In this document: positions 15,812 through 23,293 of the stretch, in pieces
Position numbering within the stretch: the first letter of the stretch is position 1
Layout: each line of letters begins with the position of its first letter
Source: Chloroflexota bacterium
GTDB lineage: Bacteria; Chloroflexota; Limnocylindria; Limnocylindrales; Limnocylindraceae
DNA: 23,293 nt
Assembly (NCBI GenBank): GCA_016463555.1
Contig: JAEMRB010000004.1
Coordinates: 1-23,293 of the forward strand
Reading direction: 5' to 3'
Notes under the pieces: model-generated
Databases searched by the model: none
Seen by the model: only the letters and a program-made list of their open reading frames with translations
Told to the model about the DNA's origin: nothing
Made by a program: the position numbers and the translations under genes

Positions 15812-16489
15812 TTACGAGGCTGGATCAACGGGCACGTCTTCCACTTCGACAGGGCGCTCGAGTACTAGCTCTGGTCGACCGCGATAGAGCCCCTCACGTC
15901 GGATGAGGTCGGCAACTGCGCCAGGGACGAGATAACGCAGGGAGCGACCGCGCGCTGCCAACGCGCGCAACTCTCGGCTAGCGTGAGAGAGATGGAAACC
16001 GTCGAGATAGAGGAAGCGGTCTTCCCTACCCGGGAAGTGGCGCGTAAGCCAGGCGCGGTCTGGAGTTGGCGTGCCGGGCCGCGGCAGTGCTGCGACCCGC
16101 GCCAGGTCAAGGATGCCCGTTGCGTCTTCCCACGCGTTAAACCCGAGGAGTGACTCAACGGAGAGGATCAGCGTGAGCTCTGGCGCGGCGCCACCTTCGC
16201 GCCGCTCCGCTGCGATGGCTCGAAGTGTATCGATCGTGTACGAGAGTCCAGGACGATCAATCTCCATGCGACTCATCTCAAAGGCCGGATTCCCAGCGAT
16301 CGCAAGTGCGACCATGCGGCAGCGAACCTCAGGATCGGTGACGCGAGTGGCAACCTTGTGCGGAGGTCGTGCGGCGGGGACGAAGAGCACGTGGTCGAGC
16401 TTCAGTAGCTCGTAGGCGGCCTGACCGAGGGCAAGGTGGCCATCATGGATCGGGTCGAACGTGCCGCCGAGGACCCCGATCCCACTCAC
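15812..16489 (-). CDS. nadD: Nicotinate-nucleotide adenylyltransferase, divergent
   Basis: This 225-aa protein probably adenylates nicotinate mononucleotide in NAD synthesis. The N-terminal nucleotidyltransferase motif GGTFDPIHDGHL is intact (His15, His18), as are RPPHK at 41-45 and SYTIDTLR at 83-90. Two later signatures are altered. The usual GAD-type turn reads SVE at 110-112, and the ISSTxxR signature reads HASRELR at 169-175. GRSLRYLVP follows as expected. About 25 C-terminal residues extend past the family's usual end. GTG is the start, in a GTGA overlap with the obgE stop; no other start precedes the motif closely. Position between obgE and rsfS matches the standard nadD locus, so nadD is the best call. 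Confidence 0.88.
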   Translation of the reverse strand: MSGIGVLGGTFDPIHDGHLALGQAAYELLKLDHVLFVPAARPPHKVATRVTDPEVRCRMVALAIAGNPAFEMSRMEIDRPGLSYTIDTLRAIAAERREGGAAPELTLILSVESLLGFNAWEDATGILDLARVAALPRPGTPTPDRAWLTRHFPGREDRFLYLDGFHLSHASRELRALAARGRSLRYLVPGAVADLIRREGLYRGRPELVLERPVEVEDVPVDPAS

Positions 16490-17877
16490 CCTTCGCTCTC
16501 CCCGTCGTTGTTTGGAGTTGCGGCCAAGAGAACGCCATCGAGTTCAAGTGCCTCTGCCTCTTCGGCCGCGCTGAGAAGTGACGCGTCATCAGGGTCATCC
16601 CACTCAAGTGAGAGTTCGCCGATCGTGACGGTGTCGCCGCTGCGGCATCCCGCCTTTCGCAGCGCAGATTCAATCCCCTGGCGGGCGAGCTCGTGCTGGA
16701 ATCGCTCTGCAGATTCTTCGCGAGCAAAGTCGGTCTGGTGAACGAGTCGCTCAATTGCCTTACCTCGAACACGGAACCCCTCGCCCTCGCGGCTGACCTC
16801 GAAGCCAATCGAGGCGATCGGATTGATGCGGTGCACCACCACGCCCGCAGGCTCAGCCGGATACGAGAGCGTCTCTGCGTCAGGGAGAAGGTCTGCCAAG
16901 GCGTCTCGCAGCGCGGCGATCCCCTCCCCTCGCTCGCCGCCCGCGGCAGAGATCGGCAGCACATGGAGACCCAGTTCGCGGAACGCAGCGGTGAGTTCCG
17001 CCTCGCGAGCCTTCGCCTCTGGGCGATCTAGTTTGTTGAGGGCAACGAGGGTCGTCTTCTCGAGCAGGGCTGGGTTATGCGCCTCGAGCTCCGTGCGAAT
17101 GATCGCGGCGTCACGTACAGGGTCGGGAGCCGACGCGTCCACCACGTGTACCAGCACGCGCGTGCGAGAGGCGTGTCGCAAGAAGGCGAAGCCGAGCCCC
17201 GCACCGATAGATGCCCCCTCAATCAGCCCTGGAAGATCGGCAACAGTCGGTCGACGCCCATCATCAATGCCCAGCTCCAACACACCCAAGTTTGGCTCAA
17301 GGGTGGTGAAGGCGTAGTCGCCAATCTTTGGCTGCGCCGCGGTGATGGCGGCGAGTAGCGTGGACTTCCCTGCGTTTGGCAGCCCAACAAGGCCAACATC
17401 AGCGATCAGTCGCAACTCGAAGCGCACCTCGCGCAGCTCGCCGGGCTCCCCCTTTTGCGCGTGGCGGGGGGCTTGATGTGTCGCCGTGGTGAAGTGCGCA
17501 TTGCCAAGGCCACCGCGGCCGCCTCGCACCAGCAACACATGTTGCTCGCGCGAAACCAGGTCTGCGATCAGGTCTCCACTCTTGGCATCAAAGATTGCCG
17601 TACCTGGTGGCACGCCAATCACCAAGTCGCGCCCAGCCTTGCCGTGCGACGTTTTGTTCCCGCCCTGACTCGCGTCGCCTGCAACATATCGCCGCTTGAC
17701 CTCAAAGTCCCGCAGGGTCGTCTGCCCCGTATCCACCGCAACGTAGATGCTGCCACCGCGGCCGCCGTCGCCGCCATCAGGGCCGCCGCGCGGCACATGT
17801 GACTCGCGACGCATCGTCGATGCGCCATCACCGCCGCGCCCAGCGGCAAGGTGGATCTCTACAATGTCAAGAAACAT
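16486..17877 (-). CDS. obgE: GTPase ObgE/CgtA
   Basis: This large ribosome-associated GTPase acts in 50S subunit assembly and stress signalling. The protein is 463 aa from the chosen ATG. The glycine-rich Obg fold occupies about 1-158 (MFLDIVEIHLAAGRGGDG, then GGPDGGDGGRGG). The G domain has GLPNAGKST at 165-173, DLPG at 214-217 and NKLD at 281-284. A C-terminal OCT domain covers about 345-440 (VVVHRINPIASIGFEVSREG). An acidic tail ends the protein. The start is the ATG four bases after the peptidase stop; a 17-residue upstream extension would overlap that gene and has no Obg homology. The rplU-rpmA pair often found upstream of obgE is absent here. Confidence 0.96.
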   Translation of the reverse strand: MFLDIVEIHLAAGRGGDGASTMRRESHVPRGGPDGGDGGRGGSIYVAVDTGQTTLRDFEVKRRYVAGDASQGGNKTSHGKAGRDLVIGVPPGTAIFDAKSGDLIADLVSREQHVLLVRGGRGGLGNAHFTTATHQAPRHAQKGEPGELREVRFELRLIADVGLVGLPNAGKSTLLAAITAAQPKIGDYAFTTLEPNLGVLELGIDDGRRPTVADLPGLIEGASIGAGLGFAFLRHASRTRVLVHVVDASAPDPVRDAAIIRTELEAHNPALLEKTTLVALNKLDRPEAKAREAELTAAFRELGLHVLPISAAGGERGEGIAALRDALADLLPDAETLSYPAEPAGVVVHRINPIASIGFEVSREGEGFRVRGKAIERLVHQTDFAREESAERFQHELARQGIESALRKAGCRSGDTVTIGELSLEWDDPDDASLLSAAEEAEALELDGVLLAATPNNDGESEG

Positions 17878-17881
17878 TGCG

Positions 17882-19414
17882 TTACGGGAGGAAGCGCGCT
17901 GGGTTGTAGAGCGTCGAGGCGCCCGCAAGTGGGAATCCTCGAGAGACGACGAAGTGCAAATGTGGGCCGGTCGCGCAGCCAGTTTGGCCCATGCGTCCGA
18001 TGCGAGTTCCGCGCGTTACCTTTTGGCCGGTGCTCGCGACGATGCCGGAGAGGTGGTAGTAGCCGGTGTAGAGATTCGATCCGTGCGCAATGATCACCTG
18101 GTAGCCGCCGCAATTATTACGCCATCCACTGAAGACCACGACGCCGTCGCCTGCGGCGACGATTGAGGCACCGTAGGCATTAGAGATATCCATGCCGAGG
18201 TGGGTGCGCGTGAATCCACGCACATATCGACCGCCCGGTACGGGGTATCGGAATTTCACGCCGCTGTAGGCTGCAGGGAGTGGCCCCGTATAGCCAATAA
18301 GCCCATCGCCTCGAGTAAATGTTGGTAGCGCAGCGCCACGTCCACCAGGGAGCACCAGGACCATCCCTAGCACAAGATCTACCACCTTTAGCTTGTTGTA
18401 GGTACGAATGGTGGTCGGTGTAACGCGATACTTTGATGCGATCGACTTGAGCGTTTCGTTTTCACGCACCGTAACGACGATGCCGCGTGTATCTGGAACG
18501 CGAAGGCGCTTGCCGACCGCTGGATTGTCGGCGGACTGCAGGCCATTCGACCAGATCAGCTCCATTGAGGAGATCTTGTATCGTTTCGCGATCGCGGCAA
18601 GCGTCTCACCGCGTGCGACCACATGAATGAGCACGTGATCGCGGCCGTCGGCCACAACGATGTCAATCGCGGCGGGGAGCTCCAGTGTTCCATCGTCAAG
18701 GAAGATCGGCCCGTCGATTGCCGTTGTCGCAACAACTGAATCTGGGGCTTGCACAACCACCTCGGTCGCACGCATCGAGAAGGTGCTCTCTGTTGCAGTT
18801 TCTCCAATGAGTACGCCGTCACTCACAGCGGTGCTCTCGGCGATGCCATCTGAGGCGAGTCGGTCTGGGTTCTCGGTACCGCCCCATACCGTCGTAAATG
18901 TTGGCTCATACGCTGCGCCCATACCTACGCTCATGCCGCCGTCGTCTAGCGCCTGGGTGCGAGCGTCGACGGTTGGCCCTGGGAGCAGGCTAGCGATGAT
19001 TGCCACGCTCAGGAGCCCCGCGATCACGGCAGGCATCGCTCGCTCTGGCTCACGACGGAGCTTGCGCAGCCTTGAGTCGAGTGAGCGGCGACGGCGACGC
19101 AGCGACCGAAGGATGCCGCGCTCCTCAAGCGCTGGGGTGACCTTGTGGGCGATTGCGGCGACGGCGATGCCGCTGGTGCGGGCCGCAAGGGTGGGGTGAA
19201 CGTGGATTCGTCGTGGGAGCGGGCGCTTCAGGAACTCTCCGGCGCGGAAGAGGCTCAGCCGGATGGCACGCTCGCCGCTGCGCTCAAGGAACGATCCGAA
19301 GGCGAGGAGGCGACGGCGGATGGCCGCGACGAGGCGGAAGGTGGGGCTTCCAGCTCGCACATTGCGATGCTTGGATCCGCGGGCAGACGTTTTTTGGCGC
19401 TTCACATCTGGCAT
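17882..19414 (-). CDS. Membrane-anchored LysM/M23 peptidase
   Basis: This 510-aa cell-wall hydrolase is in the LytM/M23 family. Residues 1-127 form an unusually long, strongly basic N-terminal region, including SLRRRRRSLDSRLRKLRRE. A single membrane helix at about 128-146 follows, giving a type II topology. Outside lies a low-complexity linker, then two LysM peptidoglycan-binding domains at about 262-307 and 311-356. The M23 domain at about 385-505 has His405 and Asp409 (THLGMDIS), His454 (YYHLS) and His485-x-His487 (GPHLHF), so it looks catalytically complete. The ATG has GGAGG five bases upstream. The gene lies between rho, 86 bp upstream, and obgE, 4 bp downstream, and likely shares a transcript with obgE. 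Confidence 0.93.
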   Translation of the reverse strand: MPDVKRQKTSARGSKHRNVRAGSPTFRLVAAIRRRLLAFGSFLERSGERAIRLSLFRAGEFLKRPLPRRIHVHPTLAARTSGIAVAAIAHKVTPALEERGILRSLRRRRRSLDSRLRKLRREPERAMPAVIAGLLSVAIIASLLPGPTVDARTQALDDGGMSVGMGAAYEPTFTTVWGGTENPDRLASDGIAESTAVSDGVLIGETATESTFSMRATEVVVQAPDSVVATTAIDGPIFLDDGTLELPAAIDIVVADGRDHVLIHVVARGETLAAIAKRYKISSMELIWSNGLQSADNPAVGKRLRVPDTRGIVVTVRENETLKSIASKYRVTPTTIRTYNKLKVVDLVLGMVLVLPGGRGAALPTFTRGDGLIGYTGPLPAAYSGVKFRYPVPGGRYVRGFTRTHLGMDISNAYGASIVAAGDGVVVFSGWRNNCGGYQVIIAHGSNLYTGYYHLSGIVASTGQKVTRGTRIGRMGQTGCATGPHLHFVVSRGFPLAGASTLYNPARFLP

Positions 19415-19442
19415 TCCAGCCTCCGATCTCCGCCTTAGTCTA

Positions 19443-19489
19443 CCCCTCGGCTATGCCGCCGAGCGGGGCACCCTGGCACACGCTGTGCC
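19443..19489 (-). other. Two hairpins downstream of rho
   Basis: The 86-bp rho-peptidase gap holds two inverted repeats. One is perfect, GGCACA-CGC-TGTGCC at 19475-19489. The second pairs CCCCTCGGC (19443-19451) with GCCGA...GGGG (19458-19468) with a two-base bulge. Neither is followed by a U-tract in the minus-strand RNA, so intrinsic termination is not supported. They may stabilise the rho mRNA end or act as an RNA control element. Confidence 0.4.
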
Positions 19490-19500
19490 TCGTGCGTGGG

Positions 19501-20907
19501 CTACGAGGGGTTCGACCCCTCGGTTCCCTTGGTGAGCGAGGCGAGGAACTGTGCGTTCGACTCCGTCTTCGCGATGCGGTTCAGGAGCAACTCGATCCCC
19601 TCATTCGCGCCCACGGCGGAGAGCATGCGGCGCATTGTCCAGACCATCTTGAGGGTCCCCTCGTCGAGGAGGAGCTCCTCGCGGCGGGTACCGGAGCGCT
19701 GCACATCAATCGCCGGGAAGATGCGCTTCTCGGCCAACTTGCGGTCGAGCACGAGTTCCGAGTTGCCTGTTCCCTTGAACTCTTCGTAGATCACGTCGTC
19801 CATCTTCGAGCCGGTATCAACCAGGCAGGTGCCGATGATGGTGAGTGAGCCGCCCTCTTCGAGCTTTCGCGCGGCACCGAAAAAGCGCTTCGGTGGATAG
19901 AGCGCAATTGGGTCAATACCGCCCGAGAGCGTTCGGCCGGATGGCGGAAGCGCCAGGTTGTAGGCGCGCGCCAGTCGGGTAATGGAGTCGAGCAGCACGA
20001 CGACGTCGGCACCAGCCTCGGTGCGGCGCTTGGCAATCTCGAGCGCCATCTCGGCAACATGGGTGTGATTCTCGGTCGGCTCGTCGAAGGTCGACGAGAT
20101 GACCTCGCCCTTTACGGAGCGGCGCATGTCGGTGACCTCTTCTGGTCGCTCGCCAATAAGGCAGACCATTAGTGAGATCTCTGGATAGTTCGCCGTGACG
20201 CCTTGGGCGATCTGCTTCAGCAGGCTCGTCTTGCCGGCCTTCGGTGGCGAGACGATGAGGGCGCGCTGCCCCTTGCCAATCGGGTTGACGAGGTTGATGA
20301 GGCGCTGCGAGAGGTTCGAGGGAACGGTCTCAAGGTTGATCAGCTCAATCGGGTGAATCGGTGTGAGGTCGCCGAAGTGTGGACGCTGTCGCGCCGACTC
20401 TGGGTCGGTGCCGGAGACGATCTCAATACGGAGCATCCCCCAGAACTTCTCGCCCTCGCGCGGTGCGCGAATGACGCCGCCGATCGTGTCGCCCTGGCGC
20501 AAGCCGAGTCGGCGCACCATTGGCGACGGAACGTAGACATCGTCGGCACTTGGAAGTAGCCCATTGCGTCGAATGAAGCCGTAGCCGTCGTCGACGATTT
20601 CAAGAATTCCCTCGGCCCAGATCTGACCCTGCTCGTCAGCCTGCGCCGTGAGGATCTTCTGGATGACCGCGGTGAGCTCCTCTTGCTGCGTGGCCACGAC
20701 GCCGAGCTTCTTGGCCGCGGCAATCAGTTCGGTCGCAGTCATGTTGGAGAGAGCGGCAAAGGTGACGAGGCCTTCGGCGGCAAGGTCGGCCTCGGAGAGC
20801 ACCTCAACGTCAGCCGGAAGCGCGCTCTGCGGCATGCGCATGGAGTTTGGGTTTGGTCCGCCGCGGCGGGGTGGTCGTCGTGGGCCGCGGTTTCGTCCGT
20901 CGTTCAT
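19501..20907 (-). CDS. rho: Transcription termination factor Rho
   Basis: This RNA-dependent helicase ends transcription at Rho-dependent sites. The protein is 468 aa from the chosen ATG. The N-terminal tail is short, basic and Gly/Pro-rich (MNDGRNRGPRRPPRRGG). It is followed by a Rho_N helical domain (NMTATELIAAAKKLGV) and the cold-shock-like RNA-binding domain (GILEIVDDGYGFIRR, DDVYVPSPMVRRLGL). The ATPase core has Walker A SPPKAGKTS at about 220-228, then CLIGERPEEVTDM, VVVLLDSITRLARAYN and SGGIDP. All are canonical. A TTG-initiated upstream extension is rejected because it runs through the promoter. A purine-rich GAGGAAGG sits 12 bases before the ATG, a rather long spacing. Confidence 0.97.
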   Translation of the reverse strand: MNDGRNRGPRRPPRRGGPNPNSMRMPQSALPADVEVLSEADLAAEGLVTFAALSNMTATELIAAAKKLGVVATQQEELTAVIQKILTAQADEQGQIWAEGILEIVDDGYGFIRRNGLLPSADDVYVPSPMVRRLGLRQGDTIGGVIRAPREGEKFWGMLRIEIVSGTDPESARQRPHFGDLTPIHPIELINLETVPSNLSQRLINLVNPIGKGQRALIVSPPKAGKTSLLKQIAQGVTANYPEISLMVCLIGERPEEVTDMRRSVKGEVISSTFDEPTENHTHVAEMALEIAKRRTEAGADVVVLLDSITRLARAYNLALPPSGRTLSGGIDPIALYPPKRFFGAARKLEEGGSLTIIGTCLVDTGSKMDDVIYEEFKGTGNSELVLDRKLAEKRIFPAIDVQRSGTRREELLLDEGTLKMVWTMRRMLSAVGANEGIELLLNRIAKTESNAQFLASLTKGTEGSNPS

Positions 20908-21000
20908 ATCAGTTGGATACCTTCCTCTATCTGTGGGTGGCTGCATCCCTGGTACGCGAAACTGCGCCGCGTTCGCTGTGCAGTTCGGGGGGGATGAGAG
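20908..21000 (-). promoter_or_regulatory. rho 5' leader with C-rich tract and hairpin
   Basis: Transcription from the promoter at 21002-21030 would give a leader of about 88 nt. In the RNA sense it begins with a C-rich, G-poor tract (about 20987-20999, including seven C in a row). It then has a hairpin pairing GAACTGC-side bases at 20980-20985 with 20960-20965. This is compatible with autogenous Rho-dependent attenuation, which is known for rho of Escherichia coli; here it is inference. Confidence 0.4.
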
Positions 21001-21001
21001 A

Positions 21002-21030
21002 ACTCTACGGCAGCCGCTGCCGCTCGTCAA
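21002..21030 (-). promoter_or_regulatory. rho: Sigma-70-type promoter of rho
   Basis: On the minus strand TTGACG (21025-21030) and TAGAGT (21002-21007) are separated by exactly 17 bp, a good match to the housekeeping consensus. It lies 24 bp downstream of the fsa stop and about 95 bp upstream of the rho ATG. This is the best promoter in the window. Confidence 0.7.
21008..21022. promoter_or_regulatory. 15-bp inverted repeat in the rho promoter spacer (candidate operator)
   Basis: CGGCAG-CCG-CTGCCG is a perfect six-base inverted repeat with a three-base centre. It fills the spacer between the -35 and -10 boxes. A repressor bound here would block polymerase. Alternatively it is a stem-loop at the end of the fsa transcript, though no U-tract follows. 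Confidence 0.45.
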
Positions 21031-21054
21031 GAGCCCGCAGGATCGGGCCCGCGG

Positions 21055-21711
21055 CTACTTCCCGGAGGTGGCCTTCGCCCAGTCCGACTTGAAGATCGCG
21101 ATCCCCTTATCGGTGAGCGGATGCTTCGTCATCTGCTCAAGCACCTTGAGTGGCATCGTTGCCACGTGCGCCCCCGCCAGAGCCGACTCTGTGACGTGTC
21201 GTGGGTGTCGGATCGAGGCGGCGAGGATCTCGCAGTGGTCGAGCCCCTCGTAGTTCGCGAAGATCTCGGCGAGCTCCTGGATCACGATCATCCCGTCTTC
21301 GTTGATGTCGTCGAGTCGGCCGACGAATGGGCTGATCAGCGAGGCGCCCGCCTTCGCCGCCATGAGCCCCTGGTTCGCGGTGAAGATCAGGGTGCAGTTC
21401 GTCTTGATCCCCTCCGCGGCGAGACGGCTAATTGCCTCTAGCCCTGCGGTTGTGAGGGCGACCTTGACGACGATGTTCGGAGCGATCTTCGCAAAGGCGA
21501 GGCCCTCTTTGACCATGCCATCGGCGTCATCGCTCATGACCTCAGCCGAGACCGGGCCCTTGGTGAGGCCGCAGATCTCCTTCAGAATCTCCTCGTACGA
21601 GCCGCCGACCTTCGCGTAGAGCGACGGGTTCGTGGTGACGCCGTCAACGACGCCCCACTTGATCCCGGTCTTGATCTCTTCAATGTCAGCGGTGTCCAAG
21701 AAGAACTTCAT
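21055..21711 (-). CDS. fsa: Fructose-6-phosphate aldolase / small transaldolase (TalC/FSA family)
   Basis: This 218-aa TIM-barrel enzyme of the small transaldolase subfamily starts MKFFLDTADIEEIK and has DGVTTNPSLYAK at 23-34. The Schiff-base lysine Lys83 is in NIVVKVALT. NCTLIFTANQGLMAAKAG at 105-122 and SPFVGRLDDI at 127-136 follow, all diagnostic. Members act either as transaldolase in the pentose phosphate pathway or as fructose-6-phosphate aldolase, and sequence alone does not settle which. The ATG is preceded by AGGGGG four bases upstream. It follows pyrG by 43 bp and precedes the rho promoter, so it may end a pyrG-fsa transcript. Confidence 0.93.
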   Translation of the reverse strand: MKFFLDTADIEEIKTGIKWGVVDGVTTNPSLYAKVGGSYEEILKEICGLTKGPVSAEVMSDDADGMVKEGLAFAKIAPNIVVKVALTTAGLEAISRLAAEGIKTNCTLIFTANQGLMAAKAGASLISPFVGRLDDINEDGMIVIQELAEIFANYEGLDHCEILAASIRHPRHVTESALAGAHVATMPLKVLEQMTKHPLTDKGIAIFKSDWAKATSGK

Positions 21712-21754
21712 GATGCCCCCTTATAACCAAATGGCTTGGCCCGATTATGGGCGA

Positions 21755-23293
21755 TTACGCGTTTGATCCGTTGCTGCGCTTTGCCGCCTTGGTGGCGGCG
21801 GCCTCGACGGCACGACTTCGCTCAGCCTTCGCCACCTCATCATCGCGCACCCCAACCATTCGTGGGGTGTACGAGGCGAGGCGCCCGTCACGCAGTGCCA
21901 CAGCGGCGCCAACGAACCCGTCAAAGAGTGGGTTTGGACGCAGCGGTCGGCTGGTGAATTCGGGATGGAACTGGCTGGCCACAAACCACGGGTGGTCGGC
22001 GAGCTCGATGATCTCAACAAGGCGGCCATCGGGCGACACGCCGGTGAAGCGCATGCCAGCCGCCTCAAGCTGCGGCTTGAATCGGTTGGCGACCTCAAAG
22101 CGGTGGCGATGTCGCTCGTACACAACCTCAGCGCCATAGACGGTTGCGGCGCGGCTCCCAGGGGTGAGCTTGGCGGGGTAGAGGCCGAGGCGCTGTGTGC
22201 CCCCCTTCTCTTCAACGCCGCGCTGGTCAGGGGTGAAGTCGATCACCGGGTTCTTGGTGAACATGTCGAACTCGGTCGAGTTCGCATCACTGGAGCCAAG
22301 AGCCTCGCGCGCGACATCGATTACCGCAATCTGCAGGCCGAGGCAGAGGCCGAGGTACGGGATGCGCTCCGTGCGCGCCATATGCGCGGCGCGGATCTTC
22401 CCTTCAATGCCGCGGTAGCCGTAGCCGCCCGGCACCAAGATGCCATGCACGCCGGCGAGTTCTGCGGAGAGGACGGCGGGCTCGGCATCATCGAGTCGCT
22501 CGGCGCTCACCCAGCGCACGCGCACATCAACGCCGTGTGCCCAACCGGCGTGGCGCAGCGCTTCGGTTACCGAGAGGTACGCATCAGGAAGTTCGGTGTA
22601 CTTGCCAACGATGGCGATCTCGACGGCAGGCTTCTCGGCGACGATCTCAGTGGCGAGCTTCTCCCAACGCGAGAGGTCTGGGGTGGTTGCTGGGAGGCCA
22701 AGTTCGCGCACGACCAGGTCGCCAAGGCCGAACCTCTCGAACTGCAGCGGGACCTCATAGATGGTGCGTGCGGTGGTTGCGGGAACGACCGCCTCAACGG
22801 GGACGTCGGTGAAGAGGGCGATCTTCTCGCGGACGTCGTCTGGAACCGGATGGTCCGCGCGCAAGATGATGACGTCGGGCTGAACGCCGCTACCGCGCAG
22901 CTCCTTCACGGAGTGCTGGGTCGGCTTCGTCTTCAGTTCACCGGTAGCGGCGAGTTCTGGAAGGAGCGTGACGTGAATGTAGAGCGAGTTGCCGCGACCA
23001 ACATCCTTCTTCAGCTGTCGAATCGCCTCAATGAACGGCAGCGACTCAATGTCGCCAACGGTGCCGCCAACCTCAACGATCACCACATCAACGTCATCGC
23101 CGCTCAGGCGCAGCACGCGCTCCTTGATCTCGTTGGTGATGTGTGGAATGACCTGCACCGTGCCGCCGAGATAGTCGCCGCGACGCTCGCGTGCGATCAC
23201 GGTGGAGTAGATGCGCCCCGTGGTGACGTTGGAGGCCTGCGAGAGATTGACGTCAATGAAGCGCTCGTAGTGCCCAAGGTCGAGGTCGGTCTC
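21755..23293 (-). CDS. pyrG: CTP synthase (5' end outside window)
   Basis: This enzyme makes CTP from UTP, ATP and glutamine. 512 residues are visible; the reading frame is open to the window edge, beginning ETDLDLGHYERF, so about 60-70 N-terminal residues with the P-loop are missing. The synthetase part continues with NVTTGRIYS, GDYLGGTVQVIPHITNEIK, EVGGTVGDIES and LKTKPTQHSVKELR. The glutaminase domain has PGGYGYRGIEGK, the nucleophile Cys in YLGLCLGLQ, and HPEF in ASQFHPEFTSRP. A short Ala/Lys-rich tail ends the protein. An internal GTG at 23200 lies within the conserved N-terminal domain and is not the true start. Confidence 0.96.
   Translation of the reverse strand, partial: ETDLDLGHYERFIDVNLSQASNVTTGRIYSTVIARERRGDYLGGTVQVIPHITNEIKERVLRLSGDDVDVVIVEVGGTVGDIESLPFIEAIRQLKKDVGRGNSLYIHVTLLPELAATGELKTKPTQHSVKELRGSGVQPDVIILRADHPVPDDVREKIALFTDVPVEAVVPATTARTIYEVPLQFERFGLGDLVVRELGLPATTPDLSRWEKLATEIVAEKPAVEIAIVGKYTELPDAYLSVTEALRHAGWAHGVDVRVRWVSAERLDDAEPAVLSAELAGVHGILVPGGYGYRGIEGKIRAAHMARTERIPYLGLCLGLQIAVIDVAREALGSSDANSTEFDMFTKNPVIDFTPDQRGVEEKGGTQRLGLYPAKLTPGSRAATVYGAEVVYERHRHRFEVANRFKPQLEAAGMRFTGVSPDGRLVEIIELADHPWFVASQFHPEFTSRPLRPNPLFDGFVGAAVALRDGRLASYTPRMVGVRDDEVAKAERSRAVEAAATKAAKRSNGSNA

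Noticed and set aside
17878..17928. Upstream extension of ObgE
   Set aside because: It overlaps the end of the M23 peptidase gene, and the conserved Obg start MFLDIVEI fits the later ATG exactly.
20908..21030. N-terminal extension of Rho from a TTG at 21030
   Set aside because: The TTG is the -35 box of a good promoter, and the added residues have no Rho-like content. The ATG at 20907 begins a normal basic Rho N-terminus.
1..23293. tRNA, rRNA or CRISPR array in the spacers
   Set aside because: All spacers are 147 bp or shorter apart from the pdxS/pdxT duplication. None shows a tRNA-like cloverleaf or regularly spaced repeats on reading.

Overview
The window is 23.3 kb of gene-dense, high-GC bacterial chromosome (above 60% G+C by eye). 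It holds 19 protein-coding genes: 18 complete or near-complete and one, pyrG, cut by the right edge. GTG starts, 4-bp stop/start overlaps and very short spacers are common. I see no rRNA, tRNA, CRISPR array, transposase or phage gene. The gene set points to a free-living, non-sporulating bacterium of the Chloroflexota or a deep Actinomycetota-like lineage. The pointers are a CBS-less GuaB3-type IMPDH beside guaA, a UPF0182 membrane protein, the PdxS/PdxT route to vitamin B6, an R3H/AAA ATPase upstream of tmk, and the order pyrG-fsa-rho-M23 peptidase-obgE-nadD-rsfS. This placement is inference, not proof.

Layout. A divergent control region at 12472-12556 splits the left part. Leftward on the minus strand run pdxS, a duplicated pdxS/pdxT junction, pdxT, an R3H-domain ATPase, tmk, guaB3, guaA, an unrecognised 158-aa gene, a 999-aa UPF0182 protein, a CPBP intramembrane protease and, after a 140-bp gap, a RadC-like JAB/MPN protein. 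Rightward on the plus strand run an HNH nuclease, cca and galE. galE converges on a second minus-strand block entering from the right edge: pyrG, fsa, rho, a LysM/M23 peptidase, obgE, nadD and rsfS. galE and rsfS stop codons are 2 bp apart.

How the genes fit together. The left block covers pyridoxal phosphate synthesis (PdxS lyase with PdxT glutaminase), dTDP supply (Tmk) and the IMP-to-GMP branch (GuaB3, GuaA), followed by envelope proteins. The plus-strand block holds tRNA 3'-end maturation (Cca) and UDP-sugar interconversion (GalE). The right block combines CTP synthesis, a small transaldolase, transcription termination, cell-wall hydrolysis and ribosome-associated functions (ObgE, RsfS) with NAD synthesis (NadD).

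Most of the window is ordinary housekeeping sequence and I found no clear new multi-gene system. The strongest anomaly is a 301-bp direct tandem duplication across the pdxS/pdxT boundary. It leaves both genes whole and creates a 98-codon PdxT-PdxS hybrid reading frame between them. It may be a real rearrangement or an assembly artefact from strain variation. Other points worth checking are a strong rho promoter whose 17-bp spacer holds a 15-bp inverted repeat, a C-rich rho leader, a NadD with altered signature motifs, an M23 peptidase with a long basic cytoplasmic tail, and the unrecognised gene coupled to guaA.
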